Below are positions 17,249 through 25,645 of a stretch of 64,000 nucleotides of DNA, piece after piece. Position numbers and translations under genes: made by a program. This DNA is from Erythrobacter aurantius (GTDB taxonomy: Bacteria > Pseudomonadota > Alphaproteobacteria > Sphingomonadales > Sphingomonadaceae), in the NCBI RefSeq assembly GCF_023823125.1, contig NZ_CP090949.1, positions 3,000,001 to 3,064,000 of the forward strand, given 5' to 3'. Under the pieces are notes generated by a model. It was not told where the DNA came from and searched no databases. It saw only the letters and a list, made by a program, of their open reading frames with translations. Within the stretch, counting starts at the first letter, position 1, and every line of letters starts with the position of its first letter.

Positions 17249-18790
17249 CTAGGCCGTCTTGCGCAATTCGGTCTTGAGCACTTTGCCCGATGCGTTGAGC
17301 GGGAGGCTTTCGACGATCTCGAAAATGCGCGGAACCTTGTAATTCGCCATGTTGGCGCGGGCCCATCCGGCCAGCCCTTCCGCATCCGGCGAAGCGCCCG
17401 GACGCGGCACGATGAAGGCTTTGCCGATTTCTCCCATCCGATCATCCGGCACGCCGATCACGGCAACCATCCCGACCTCGGGATTTTCCGAAAGCAGCTT
17501 TTCGATCTCGGCCGGATAGCAGTTGAACCCGCCCGAGATGTACATGTCCTTCAGCCGGTCGGTGATCCGGACATATCCGTCTTCGTCCATCACCCCGACA
17601 TCGCCCGTGTGCAGCCAGCCGTCGGCGTCGATCGTCTCGGCGGTGGCTTCGGGATCGTCGAGATATCCCGCCATCACGCCATAGCCGCGGACATGGATTT
17701 CGCCCGTCTCGCCGCGCGCGACCTCTTGCCCATCCTCACCGGTGATCCGCACCTGAAGGCCGGGAATGGCCTTGCCCACGCTGGTTGCGATCAGGTCGGC
17801 ATCATCGCCCCGGCGGCACGATGTGATGGTCGAACATTCAGTCATGCCATAGGCCGTGACGGTATCGACAAGCCCCAGTTCGCTGCGCATCCGGCGGATC
17901 AGTTCGGGCGGCACGCTGGCCGCGCCGGTGGCAGCGCCGCGCAGGCTCGACGTGTCGAAATCGGTCTGCGCCTTGGCCGCCAGCAGCGATTGGTAGATCG
18001 TGGGCGGGCCGGGCAGGAAATTGATACGGTCCTGCTCGATATGGCGGATCACCTGCGGGATGTCGAAACTGGCCATCGGCACGATCACCGCGCCCGCGAT
18101 CAGCGCGGCGACCCAGCCCGCCTTGAACCCGAAGCTGTGAAAGAACGGGTTGATGATGAGGTATCGCTCGCCCGCTTTCAGCCCCATGACTTCGACCCAG
18201 TGGCGGAACATCGGCACGATTCGGTCGTGAGTGGAAATGACGCCCTTGGGAGCACCGGTGGTGCCGCTGGTGAACATGATGTCCGAAATATCGCCGGGTT
18301 CGAGACGTGCCAGCGCTTCAGTAACCGCTGGATCGCCTGCGCCTTTGCCCGAGCCGACGAAATCTTCCCAATCGCTGTCTAGCAGGATCGTCCTCTCCAG
18401 CGCCGGAAGGTCTTCATCAGCGATCAAATCGGGATAGCGTGTGCCGAGAAATTCCCCGACGGTCAGCAGCAACCGCGCACCTGTCCGCCGCAGGATGTCG
18501 CCCGCCTCGCGCCCTTTCAGCCGGGTGTTGAGCGGCACGATCGCCGCCCCCGCCGCCATCGCCCCGATCGCCGCGACGATCCATTCGCGGCTGTTGGGAG
18601 CCCAGATCGCGATCCTGTCGCCCTTGCCCATGCCCGCCGCGATAAAGGCCGATGCGGCAGCGCGGGAACGCTCCCACAATTCGGCGAACGACCACTCTTC
18701 GCCCTGTTCGAGCAAGGCGGGCTGATCGCCCCAATTGCGCGCCGCGGCTTGCGCGACATGCGGGATGGTCAAAGGCAGGTTTTCGCTCAT
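17249..18790 (-). CDS. fadD3: HIP-CoA synthetase (AMP-forming acyl-CoA ligase)
   Basis: A 513-residue ANL-family ligase with ATP motif FTSGTTGAPKGV, NPFFHSFGFKAG, LPGPPTIYQSLL, YGMTECS, HTGDVG and ITDRLKDMYISGGFNCYP, and a C-terminal Lys in ASGKVLKTELR. It closely follows mycobacterial FadD3 throughout, including PPTIYQSLL and RLKDMYI-GGFN-YPAE. FadD3 activates the indane propanoate HIP left after steroid A/B-ring removal. The start at 18790 lies one base from the preceding stop. It is the last gene of the 17-gene HIP operon, the opposite of the order expected from its early role. Confidence 0.82.
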   Translation of the reverse strand: MSENLPLTIPHVAQAAARNWGDQPALLEQGEEWSFAELWERSRAAASAFIAAGMGKGDRIAIWAPNSREWIVAAIGAMAAGAAIVPLNTRLKGREAGDILRRTGARLLLTVGEFLGTRYPDLIADEDLPALERTILLDSDWEDFVGSGKGAGDPAVTEALARLEPGDISDIMFTSGTTGAPKGVISTHDRIVPMFRHWVEVMGLKAGERYLIINPFFHSFGFKAGWVAALIAGAVIVPMASFDIPQVIRHIEQDRINFLPGPPTIYQSLLAAKAQTDFDTSSLRGAATGAASVPPELIRRMRSELGLVDTVTAYGMTECSTITSCRRGDDADLIATSVGKAIPGLQVRITGEDGQEVARGETGEIHVRGYGVMAGYLDDPEATAETIDADGWLHTGDVGVMDEDGYVRITDRLKDMYISGGFNCYPAEIEKLLSENPEVGMVAVIGVPDDRMGEIGKAFIVPRPGASPDAEGLAGWARANMANYKVPRIFEIVESLPLNASGKVLKTELRKTA

Positions 18791-18791
18791 C

Positions 18792-19166
18792 TCAGCCCGG
18801 CCCCATGTTTTCCGGGCCAAAGAACGCGCGCATTTCCGCAACCTTGCCGTTTTCATCAAAGCGGAAGACGTCGATCACGTCGATGCGCGTTGCCTGCCCT
18901 TCCCAATCGAGCGTCACATGAAAAGCGAAGGCCGCGTGATCGGCGACACAGCGCACCGGGCCGTCGAGCGCCAGCTTGGCGCCCATCGCGATACCTGCGC
19001 CGAAGAACTCGCGAATTTCCGCACGCCCTGTCTTTGCCGGACTGCCCACCGGGTCCTCCACCCGGGCATCCGGAGCGAAGATTGCGACGATTCCGTCAAG
19101 ATCCGCCCGGTTGTAGCAATCGACATAGGCTTTGACCGCCGCTTCCATCTGCGCTGCATCGGGCAT
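18792..19166 (-). CDS. ksi: Steroid delta-isomerase (3-ketosteroid delta5-delta4 isomerase)
   Basis: A 124-residue protein strongly like the Comamonas testosteroni ketosteroid isomerase. All three known active-site residues fall at the same numbers: Tyr14 (AYVDCYN), Asp38 (VEDPVGS) and Asp99 (VIDVFRF). DLDGIVAIFAPDA and MRAFFG also match. The family moves the C5-C6 double bond of 3-oxo steroids into conjugation with the 3-ketone, preparing them for KstD. It lies between the MaoC and fadD3 genes with one-base gaps on either side, inside the HIP operon. This is one of the clearest pieces of evidence that the cluster handles steroids. Confidence 0.9.
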   Translation of the reverse strand: MPDAAQMEAAVKAYVDCYNRADLDGIVAIFAPDARVEDPVGSPAKTGRAEIREFFGAGIAMGAKLALDGPVRCVADHAAFAFHVTLDWEGQATRIDVIDVFRFDENGKVAEMRAFFGPENMGPG

Positions 19167-19167
19167 G

Positions 19168-19629
19168 TCAGTTCTCCGGGTAATAGCGACTGATCGTATC
19201 GACCACGCAGGCCGGTTTGTCGGAGCCTTCGATTTCGACAGTCACCCGCACGACCGACTGGTATCCGCCCTTCTTTTCCTCGACGCTCACGATCTCGCCC
19301 ACGCCGCGAATGTTGCTGCCGACCTTTACCGGGCTGAGAAACCGCAGCCCGTCGGCGCCGATGTTCACCGCGTGGGAAAAGCCGCGCACTTCGATCAGTT
19401 GCGGCAGGAAGAAGTTGACGAGGCTCATGGTGAGATAGCCATGCGCAATCGTCCCGCCGAACGGGCCGTCCTTTGCGCGCTCGACATCGACATGGATCCA
19501 CTGGCGATCTTCGGTCACTTCGGCGAAGCCGTCGACCCGGTCCTGCGTGATGTGGAGCCAGCCGGTCGGGCCAAGCTGCGTGCCTTCGGCACCGATCAGA
19601 TCGCGCGGGCTTTCAAAGACTGTCGCCAT
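19168..19629 (-). CDS. MaoC-like (R)-enoyl-CoA hydratase
   Basis: A hot-dog-fold protein of 153 residues with the hydratase signature near residues 38-75: DRQWIHVDVERA, GPFGGTIAHGYLTMSLV. The Asp and His of this motif bind and hydrate a 2-enoyl-CoA. The start at 19629 has AGAGG eight bases upstream; an ATG at 19635 that overlaps the previous stop as ATGA is equally possible. Its place beside IpdF and KSI in the HIP operon suggests it hydrates a ring-derived or chain-derived enoyl-CoA. The exact step is unknown. Confidence 0.8.
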   Translation of the reverse strand: MATVFESPRDLIGAEGTQLGPTGWLHITQDRVDGFAEVTEDRQWIHVDVERAKDGPFGGTIAHGYLTMSLVNFFLPQLIEVRGFSHAVNIGADGLRFLSPVKVGSNIRGVGEIVSVEEKKGGYQSVVRVTVEIEGSDKPACVVDTISRYYPEN

Positions 19630-19631
19630 CC

Positions 19632-20414
19632 TCATGCCCTCTGGCTGGAGACGGACAGCACCTCGCCCGTCATGTAGCTGGCAAGATCGGATGCGAGGAA
19701 GATCATCGCGTTGGCGACTTCCCAGACTTCCGCCGGACGACCAAACGCCTCTTTGGCCGACAGTTCGGCCAGCAGGTCTTCCGTCGTCACCTTGGCAAGG
19801 AAGGCGTGCATGGCAATCGAAGGCGCCACCGCATTGATGCGCACTCCGTGTTCTGCCGCCTCCACCGCCGAACAGCGGGTAAAGGCCATCACCCCGGCCT
19901 TTGCCGCAGCGTAATGCGCCTGCCCCTTCTGTGCGCGCCAGCCGAGCACGGACGCATTGTTGACGATTGCCCCGGTCTTCCTTTCCTGCATCGCCGGAAG
20001 GAAAGCGCGGGTCATCCGGAACACCGAATTGAGCGTGACGTCGAGCACGCGGTGCCATTGGTCGTCGGTCATGTCGACCACCGGCACTTCGCCGCCCAGC
20101 CCGGCGTTGTTGATCAGCACATCGATATGGCCAAGGCCCGCCAAAGCGCCATCGCGCAAGCTGTCGACCTGATCCTGCTGCGTGACGTCGCAAAGGCAGG
20201 TAAGCGGACGAGCGGCCCCGGTTTCGGCCGCGATGCGATCGGCAGCTTCGCCCAGGCGGCGCTCGTGAAAGTCGCTGATCAGGACTTGCGCCCCTTCCTC
20301 GACGGCGCGCTTGGCCACGGCATAGCCGATGCCCGTCCCGGCAGCCGCCGTCACGACGACGGTCTTGCCCTTCAAGAGATCGCGAGCGGGGGGATATTGC
20401 GGCGTCAGTGTCAT
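19632..20414 (-). CDS. ipdF: IpdF-type SDR, hydroxy-indane-CoA dehydrogenase
   Basis: A 260-residue SDR starting TVVVTAAAGTGIGYAVAKRA, with INNAGLGGEVPVVDMTDDQW, NNASVLGWRAQKGQAHYAAAKAGVMAFTRCSA and a C-terminal SYMTGEVLSVSSQ. The unusual TAAAGTGIG cofactor loop and the ASVLGWRAQ and MTDDQW blocks match mycobacterial IpdF (Rv3559c) almost word for word. That enzyme oxidises the 5-hydroxyl of the bicyclic CoA intermediate during C/D-ring breakdown. It overlaps the FadE30 stop by four bases, an ATGA coupling. The call rests on recognised sequence and context. Confidence 0.85.
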   Translation of the reverse strand: MTLTPQYPPARDLLKGKTVVVTAAAGTGIGYAVAKRAVEEGAQVLISDFHERRLGEAADRIAAETGAARPLTCLCDVTQQDQVDSLRDGALAGLGHIDVLINNAGLGGEVPVVDMTDDQWHRVLDVTLNSVFRMTRAFLPAMQERKTGAIVNNASVLGWRAQKGQAHYAAAKAGVMAFTRCSAVEAAEHGVRINAVAPSIAMHAFLAKVTTEDLLAELSAKEAFGRPAEVWEVANAMIFLASDLASYMTGEVLSVSSQRA

Positions 20415-21589
20415 TTGTCCCCCCTCGGTTCGCGGGGCATGCCCAGCCCGCGCTCGGCAATCAGGTTGCGCTGGATCTGGTTGGTCCCGCCATAGATCGT
20501 GTCGGCGCGCGAATAGAGGAAGAGATTGGGCAGGACGCTCCATTCATATTCGGGATTGTCGGTGATTTCGCCCGCCTGACCCAGCACGTCCATCGCCAGT
20601 TCGCCAAGGCTGCGGCGCCAGCTTGCCCACTGGATCTTGTAAGTCAGCGCGGCCCCGTCGACCTTGCTGTGATCGGTGGTCGAAAGCATGCGGAGCGCGC
20701 CGTAACGCATCAGCCGCAGGCCGATTTCAGCCTTGGCGATACGTTGCCGGATCAGCGGATCATGGGCCGCGCCATTGGCCTTGGCCGCAGCGATGATTTC
20801 ATCCAGCTCGTTGCGGAACGCCATCTGCTGGCCCAGCGTCGAAACGCCGCGTTCGAAGCTGAGCAGGCCCATCGCCACGCGCCAGCCATCGCCGACAGCG
20901 CCGATAAGGCTGTCTTCGGGGCAACGCGCGCCGTCGAAGAATGTCTCGTTGAATTCGGCATCACCGTTGATCTGCTTGATCGGCCGGATTTCGATGCCCG
21001 GCTGGTCGATCTCCATCATCAGGAACGTCAGACCCTTGGGGCCTTTCGATCCTTCCTCGCTGCGCGCGACAACGAAGATCCAGTCGGAAATATGCGCAAG
21101 GCTGGTCCAGATCTTTTGCCCGTCGACCACCCATTCGCCGCCATCAAGGCGCGCCTTGGTACGCACCGCCGACAGGTCGGAACCGGCATTGGGTTCGGAA
21201 TAGCCCTGGCAGAAGATCGTCTTGCCCGCCGCGATGCCGGGCAGGAAGCGTCGCTTTTGCTCCTCTGAGCCAAACGCCAGCAGGGTCGGCCCGGCCAGTT
21301 CGATGCCGATGTGGTTGACCCGGCCCGGAACGCCTGCACGGGCATATTCCTCGGCAAAGATCACCTGCTGGGCCAGCGTGGCGGAACGCCCGCCCCACTC
21401 TTTGGGCCAGCCGATGCACGACCAGCCGTGCTCGCCCAGATGCTGTTCCCACTCCTTGCGGCGCTCGGCCTTTTCGGTGAGCGTGGTGATACCCTTGATG
21501 TCGGCGAATTCGCCCGCCATCTGCGTGTTCAGCCAGTCGGCGGCCTCGGCCCGGAATTCCTCTTCCTCGGGTGTAAAGCCAAGCTTCAT
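20411..21589 (-). CDS. fadE30: FadE30-type acyl-CoA dehydrogenase
   Basis: A 392-residue acyl-CoA dehydrogenase with CQGYSEPNAGSDLSAVRTKA, GQKIWTSLAHISDW, INGDAEFNETFFDGAR, FERGVSTLGQQ, ELAMDVLGQAG and RADTIYGGTNQIQRNLIAERGLGMPRE. GWPKEWGG, VNHIGIELAGPTLLAFG and TSLAH closely track mycobacterial FadE30, which dehydrogenates the propanoyl-CoA chain of 5-OH-HIP-CoA using FAD and electron-transfer flavoprotein. It overlaps both neighbours by four bases. Confidence 0.85.
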   Translation of the reverse strand: MKLGFTPEEEEFRAEAADWLNTQMAGEFADIKGITTLTEKAERRKEWEQHLGEHGWSCIGWPKEWGGRSATLAQQVIFAEEYARAGVPGRVNHIGIELAGPTLLAFGSEEQKRRFLPGIAAGKTIFCQGYSEPNAGSDLSAVRTKARLDGGEWVVDGQKIWTSLAHISDWIFVVARSEEGSKGPKGLTFLMMEIDQPGIEIRPIKQINGDAEFNETFFDGARCPEDSLIGAVGDGWRVAMGLLSFERGVSTLGQQMAFRNELDEIIAAAKANGAAHDPLIRQRIAKAEIGLRLMRYGALRMLSTTDHSKVDGAALTYKIQWASWRRSLGELAMDVLGQAGEITDNPEYEWSVLPNLFLYSRADTIYGGTNQIQRNLIAERGLGMPREPRGDK

Positions 21590-22641
21590 GCCGCTTCTCC
21601 CAGAATTTGCTTCGCCACCTGCTCGCGGTGCCAGTTTCCGTCTTTCAGCAAGGTCTGGATCGAACGCGCGCGCTTGAAGAACAGATGCGCGTCATGTTCC
21701 CATGTAAAGCCGATGCCGCCGTGGAGCTGGATCATGTCGGCTGCGCATTTGAAGAAAGTGTCAGCGCAGAACGCCTTGGCAGCGTGCAATGCGAGCTGCG
21801 GATCGTCGCTGTTTTCGTCATTGGCGCAGGCCGCCCAATACACCGCGCTGCGGGCCTGTTCGATTTCGATCATCATGTCGGCCAGCCGGTGCTTGTAGGC
21901 CTGGAACGAACCGATCGGACGTCCGAACTGCACGCGTTCATTGGCATAGCGGACGGTGCGGTCAAGGCACGCCTGCGCGCCGCCCAGCGCCTCTGCCGCA
22001 AGCGTGATCCACGCCGCAGGCTGGCTGGCGGTGATCGCAGCCTGCGTATCGGCCAGCGGCTCTCCTGCCACGCCATCAAGCACCAGCGTGGCAAGCGGCC
22101 TCGTCTGGTCCATGGTGGTGTGCGTGATGATCGAAAGGCCGGGCGCACCGGCGTGAACCACCCATACCTGATCAGGGTGGGCAAGGATGAAGACATCGGC
22201 GACATTGCCGTGCGGCACGAATTCGAGCCGGCCGCTGATCGAATTGCCATCATGGCTTACCGTATCATTGCCGACAGCGGCGGCGATTTTCTCGCCCGCA
22301 AGGATCGCTGGCAGCAGATCGGATTTCTGCGCATCCGTTCCGCCCGCCGCGATCATGGCGGCGGCGATGTTGATACCCAGCAGCGGCATGGCGGCGACAT
22401 TGTATCCGGCCGCTTCGGCGACGATCGCCATTTCGACATAGCCAAGGCCAACTCCGCCCAGCTCTTCGGGCACGATCACTCCGCCAAGACCCAGTTCCTC
22501 GCAGAAATCGCGGTGCAACTGGCGATCCACCCCGTCGCCCGCCATCGCTGCGCGGGTGCGGTCGCTGGTCGCGTTCTCGCCGAAGAAACCTTGAGCGGTC
22601 TCGGCGATCATCTGCTGTTCTTCGGTGAAGACAAAATCCAT
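21586..22641 (-). CDS. Acyl-CoA dehydrogenase, FadE33-like subunit
   Basis: A 351-residue, relatively short acyl-CoA dehydrogenase: MDFVFTEEQQMI, LGGVIVPEELGGVGLGYVEMAIV, YANERVQFGRPIGSFQAYKHRLADM and IQLHGGIGFTWEHDAHLFFKRA. Short acyl-CoA dehydrogenases in steroid clusters commonly form alpha2-beta2 complexes with a second subunit, each contributing part of the FAD or active site. The 310-residue protein at 24713-25645 is the likely partner. By length and position it corresponds to FadE33 or FadE32, which act on the ring-opened thioester. The FadE number is tentative. Confidence 0.72.
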   Translation of the reverse strand: MDFVFTEEQQMIAETAQGFFGENATSDRTRAAMAGDGVDRQLHRDFCEELGLGGVIVPEELGGVGLGYVEMAIVAEAAGYNVAAMPLLGINIAAAMIAAGGTDAQKSDLLPAILAGEKIAAAVGNDTVSHDGNSISGRLEFVPHGNVADVFILAHPDQVWVVHAGAPGLSIITHTTMDQTRPLATLVLDGVAGEPLADTQAAITASQPAAWITLAAEALGGAQACLDRTVRYANERVQFGRPIGSFQAYKHRLADMMIEIEQARSAVYWAACANDENSDDPQLALHAAKAFCADTFFKCAADMIQLHGGIGFTWEHDAHLFFKRARSIQTLLKDGNWHREQVAKQILGEAA

Positions 22642-22642
22642 G

Positions 22643-23545
22643 TCAGGTCCCCCAGACCTTGCGCGGCTCAACCCGCTGTTCGAGCAATGAATGCACCGCT
22701 TCGCCGACATCCGCCGGGTTCCAGCGCGCGCCCTTGTCGATCATCGGCCCCTCGCGCCAGCCGTCCTCGATCATGATCTTGCCGCCTTCGAGCTCGAACA
22801 CGCAGCCGGTGACGTCGGCGCTCTGATCGCTGCCCAGCCAGACGACAGCCGGCGCGATATTGGCCGGGTCCATCACGTCGAACGCCTCGCCCTCGGTCGC
22901 CATCTTTTCGGCAAAGGCCTGTTCGGTCATGCGGGTGCGGGCCGAGGGTGCAAGCGCGTTGGCGGTGATGCCATACCGGCCTAGCTCCGCCGCCTGCACC
23001 AGCGTGAGCGAGGCGATGCCGCCCTTGGCGGTCGAATAGGCCGCCTGCGCGATAGAGCCCTGAAGCCCCGCGCCGCTGCTGGTGTTGATGATGCGGGCGT
23101 CGGGATTGCCGCCGTCCTTCTGCTTGGCGCGCCAGTAATTCACCGCATGGCGGCTGATGCAGAAATGGCCGCGCAGGTGCACCTGCATGGTCGCATCCCA
23201 TTCCTCAACGGTCGCCGAAACGAACATCCGGTCGCGCACGATCCCGGCGTTGTTGACGACGACGTGCAGGTCGCCAAAACCCTCGATCGCCGCATCGACA
23301 ATGCGCTTTGCCGCGTCCCAATCGGTTACGTCGTCATAATTCGCGATGGCCTGACCGCCTGCGGCCCTGATCTCTTCGACCACACCGTCCGCCGCGCTGG
23401 TGTCGCGCCCTTCGCCGCCCAGCGAAGTGCCGATGTCGTTGACCACCACATTCGCCCCTTCGGCGGCAAAGGCGAGCGCATAGGCCCGGCCCAGCCCGCG
23501 CGCGGCGCCGGTGATGATAACGGTGCGTCCGTCGCAGATTCCCAT
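22643..23545 (-). CDS. SDR, 3-hydroxyacyl-CoA dehydrogenase-like (MFE-2 type)
   Basis: A 300-residue SDR: VIITGAARGLGRAYALAFAAEGANVVVNDIG, VVNNAGIVRDRMF, SSGAGLQGSIAQAAYSTAKGGIASLTL (Ser, Tyr and Lys present). It is longer than usual, with a C-terminal extension ending RVEPRKVWGT. The VNDIGTSLGGEGRD insertion resembles the hydroxyacyl-CoA dehydrogenase domain of peroxisomal multifunctional enzyme 2 and actinobacterial Rv3548c-like steroid-cluster SDRs. It overlaps the thiolase stop by one base, so it probably makes the 3-ketoacyl-CoA that the thiolase cleaves. Confidence 0.78.
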   Translation of the reverse strand: MGICDGRTVIITGAARGLGRAYALAFAAEGANVVVNDIGTSLGGEGRDTSAADGVVEEIRAAGGQAIANYDDVTDWDAAKRIVDAAIEGFGDLHVVVNNAGIVRDRMFVSATVEEWDATMQVHLRGHFCISRHAVNYWRAKQKDGGNPDARIINTSSGAGLQGSIAQAAYSTAKGGIASLTLVQAAELGRYGITANALAPSARTRMTEQAFAEKMATEGEAFDVMDPANIAPAVVWLGSDQSADVTGCVFELEGGKIMIEDGWREGPMIDKGARWNPADVGEAVHSLLEQRVEPRKVWGT

Positions 23546-24699
23546 TAGCTCAACCTCTCGATGATGGTGACATTGGCCTGACCGCCGCCTTCGCACATGG
23601 TCTGGAGGCCATAACGCCCGCCGGTATCCTCAAGCGCGTGCAGCAGCGTCGTCATCAGGCGCGCGCCGGTGCCACCCAGCGGATGGCCGAGCGCGATCGC
23701 GCCGCCGCGCACATTGACCTTTTCATGCGGGATGCCGAGCTCCTTCATCCACGCCATCGGGACGCTGGCGAAGGCTTCGTTGCATTCGAACAGATCGATA
23801 TCGTCGACCGAAAGTCCGGCCCGGTGCAGCGCAAAGCGGGTTGCCGGGATCGGCGCGGTCAGCATCCACACCGGGTCATCGGCGCGCACGGACAGGTGAT
23901 GGATGCGGGCGCGCGGCTCAAGGCCGTGATCCTTCACCGCCTGCTCGCCAGCGATCAGCAGTGCCGCCGAACCGTCGCAATTCTGGCTGGCGACCCCAGC
24001 AGTGATTGTCCCTTCGCCGCCCACGGGATTGAGCGCGGCGAGCCCTTCCAGCGTGGTGCCGGCGCGGATCGTTTCGTCTTCGGCCAAGCCTTCGAGCGCG
24101 GCAATCTCGCGCGCAAAGGCACCGCCGGTGGTCGCCGCATGGGCGCGGGCGTGCGAGGCGCAGGCGAATTCCTCCATCGCTTCGCGGCTGAATTCCCACT
24201 TGTCCGCGATCATCTGGGCGCTGGCGATCTGGTTGAGGATGCCGTCACCATAACGCGCGATCCAACCGGGCGAAGTATTGAACGGATTGTCAAAGCCATA
24301 AGGCTGGCCTGCAAACATTGCGGCAGAAATCGGGATCGCGTTCATCGCCTGGCTTCCCCCGGCAACGACCAGATCCTGAGTCCCGCTCATCACCCCTTGC
24401 GCGGCGAAATGGACGGCCTGTTGGCTGGAGCCGCATTGACGATCCACCGTTGTGCCGGGGACGTGTTGCGGCAGACCCGCCACCAGCCATGCGGTGCGGC
24501 CGATATCGCCTGCCTGCGGCCCGATCGTATCGCAGCAACCCCAGACGCAATCGTCCACCGCGCCCGGATCGACATCATTACGAGCGAACAGTTCCCTGAT
24601 CGGGTGCGCGGCAAGATCAGCCGGATGGAGCGCCGCGAGCGAGCCCTTCTTGCGGCCCATCGGGCTGCGCACAGCATCGATTATGTAGGCTTCTGCCAT
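23545..24699 (-). CDS. fadA6: Acetyl-CoA acyltransferase (thiolase), FadA6-like
   Basis: A 384-residue thiolase with nucleophile Cys89 in VDRQCGSSQQAV, NEAFASVPMAW, GGAIALGHPLGGTGARL (active His) and the C-terminal CEGGGQANV (acid/base Cys). Length and motifs fit FadA6, the thiolase of the HIP pathway that shortens the methyl-oxo-octanedioyl chain. It sits between two acyl-CoA dehydrogenase genes and an SDR, a complete beta-oxidation set. The thiolase call is certain; the FadA6 assignment rests on operon context. Confidence 0.82.
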   Translation of the reverse strand: MAEAYIIDAVRSPMGRKKGSLAALHPADLAAHPIRELFARNDVDPGAVDDCVWGCCDTIGPQAGDIGRTAWLVAGLPQHVPGTTVDRQCGSSQQAVHFAAQGVMSGTQDLVVAGGSQAMNAIPISAAMFAGQPYGFDNPFNTSPGWIARYGDGILNQIASAQMIADKWEFSREAMEEFACASHARAHAATTGGAFAREIAALEGLAEDETIRAGTTLEGLAALNPVGGEGTITAGVASQNCDGSAALLIAGEQAVKDHGLEPRARIHHLSVRADDPVWMLTAPIPATRFALHRAGLSVDDIDLFECNEAFASVPMAWMKELGIPHEKVNVRGGAIALGHPLGGTGARLMTTLLHALEDTGGRYGLQTMCEGGGQANVTIIERLS

Positions 24700-24712
24700 C
24701 TTTCAAACGTCC

Positions 24713-25645
24713 TCAAGCGAAGGTGTTTTGCGGCCCGATCGGGTGATCGCCGCCAATGATTGCATCGTCCACGCGCCTCGCGTGAAAGCCCCTGCCGCCC
24801 CACGCGCCGGAGAGCGCCCATGCGCGCTTCATCCAGAAATGCAGGTCGACTTCGTAGGTGTAGCCCATCGCGCCATGCACCTGGATCGCGCTTTCGCCCG
24901 CCAGATAGGCGGCGTCGCTCGCTGCCAGTTTTGCGTGGCTGACATGGAGCGCTGCGCTGCCCTCTCCGTCTTCAAGCGCCTGCGCCGCGCGCCACAGCAC
25001 GGGCCGCGCGAATTCCAGCGCGACGGCGACATCGGCCAGCTTGTGCTTGATCGCCTGAAACCCGCCGACCGGCTGGCCGAACTGTTCGCGCAGCTTGGAA
25101 TATTCGACCGCCTGATCCAGCATCGCCTCGGCCAGCCCGACAAGCTGCGCCGAAGCCATCAGCGCGCCCAGATCAAGCAGGTGCGGATCATCGCTGGCAT
25201 CGTCCGGCAATTGCGCAAGGTTGCGCAGCGGATCGACGCTGTGCAGCGACCCGTCTTCGCCGTCGGAGTGCCAGCCGTTGATCGAATGCGCGGCGATCGG
25301 GCGGAAGTCGCCCGTTGCCACTTCGGCAAGCCTGCCGGTGTCCCCGCGCGCGATCATCCACGGCACGCTGACATAGGCGCTTTCGACGAGCGGTTCGGCA
25401 AGGCAGAACCGTCCGCATTCACGCGCGATCAGCACCGCGTCGAGCAATCCCATGCCCAGCCCGCCCTGATCTTCGGGAACCAGCAGACCGGGCAGACCCA
25501 TTTCCACCAGCCCCTGCCAGATCGCGGTATCGCGATTGCCATCGGCATCGAGTTTGCGCAGCACTTCGGGCCCGTGCGTACCCGAAAGATAGTCGCGCAC
25601 GGCTTCGGCCAGTTCGAGCCGTTCGGGAGCGATCAGAAAATCCAT
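24713..25645 (-). CDS. Acyl-CoA dehydrogenase, FadE32-like subunit
   Basis: A 310-residue short acyl-CoA dehydrogenase: MDFLIAPERLELAEAVRDYL, LLVPEDQGGLGMGLLDAVLIA, SKLREQFGQPVGGFQAIKHKLADVAVALE and AIQVHGAMGYTYEVDLHFWMKRA. Its length matches the roughly 318-residue FadE32 and FadE33 rather than full-size enzymes, suggesting a subunit of a mixed complex, perhaps with the protein at 21586-22641. It overlaps fadE31 by one base and precedes the thiolase by 13 bases. Which exact FadE it represents is uncertain. Confidence 0.72.
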   Translation of the reverse strand: MDFLIAPERLELAEAVRDYLSGTHGPEVLRKLDADGNRDTAIWQGLVEMGLPGLLVPEDQGGLGMGLLDAVLIARECGRFCLAEPLVESAYVSVPWMIARGDTGRLAEVATGDFRPIAAHSINGWHSDGEDGSLHSVDPLRNLAQLPDDASDDPHLLDLGALMASAQLVGLAEAMLDQAVEYSKLREQFGQPVGGFQAIKHKLADVAVALEFARPVLWRAAQALEDGEGSAALHVSHAKLAASDAAYLAGESAIQVHGAMGYTYEVDLHFWMKRAWALSGAWGGRGFHARRVDDAIIGGDHPIGPQNTFA

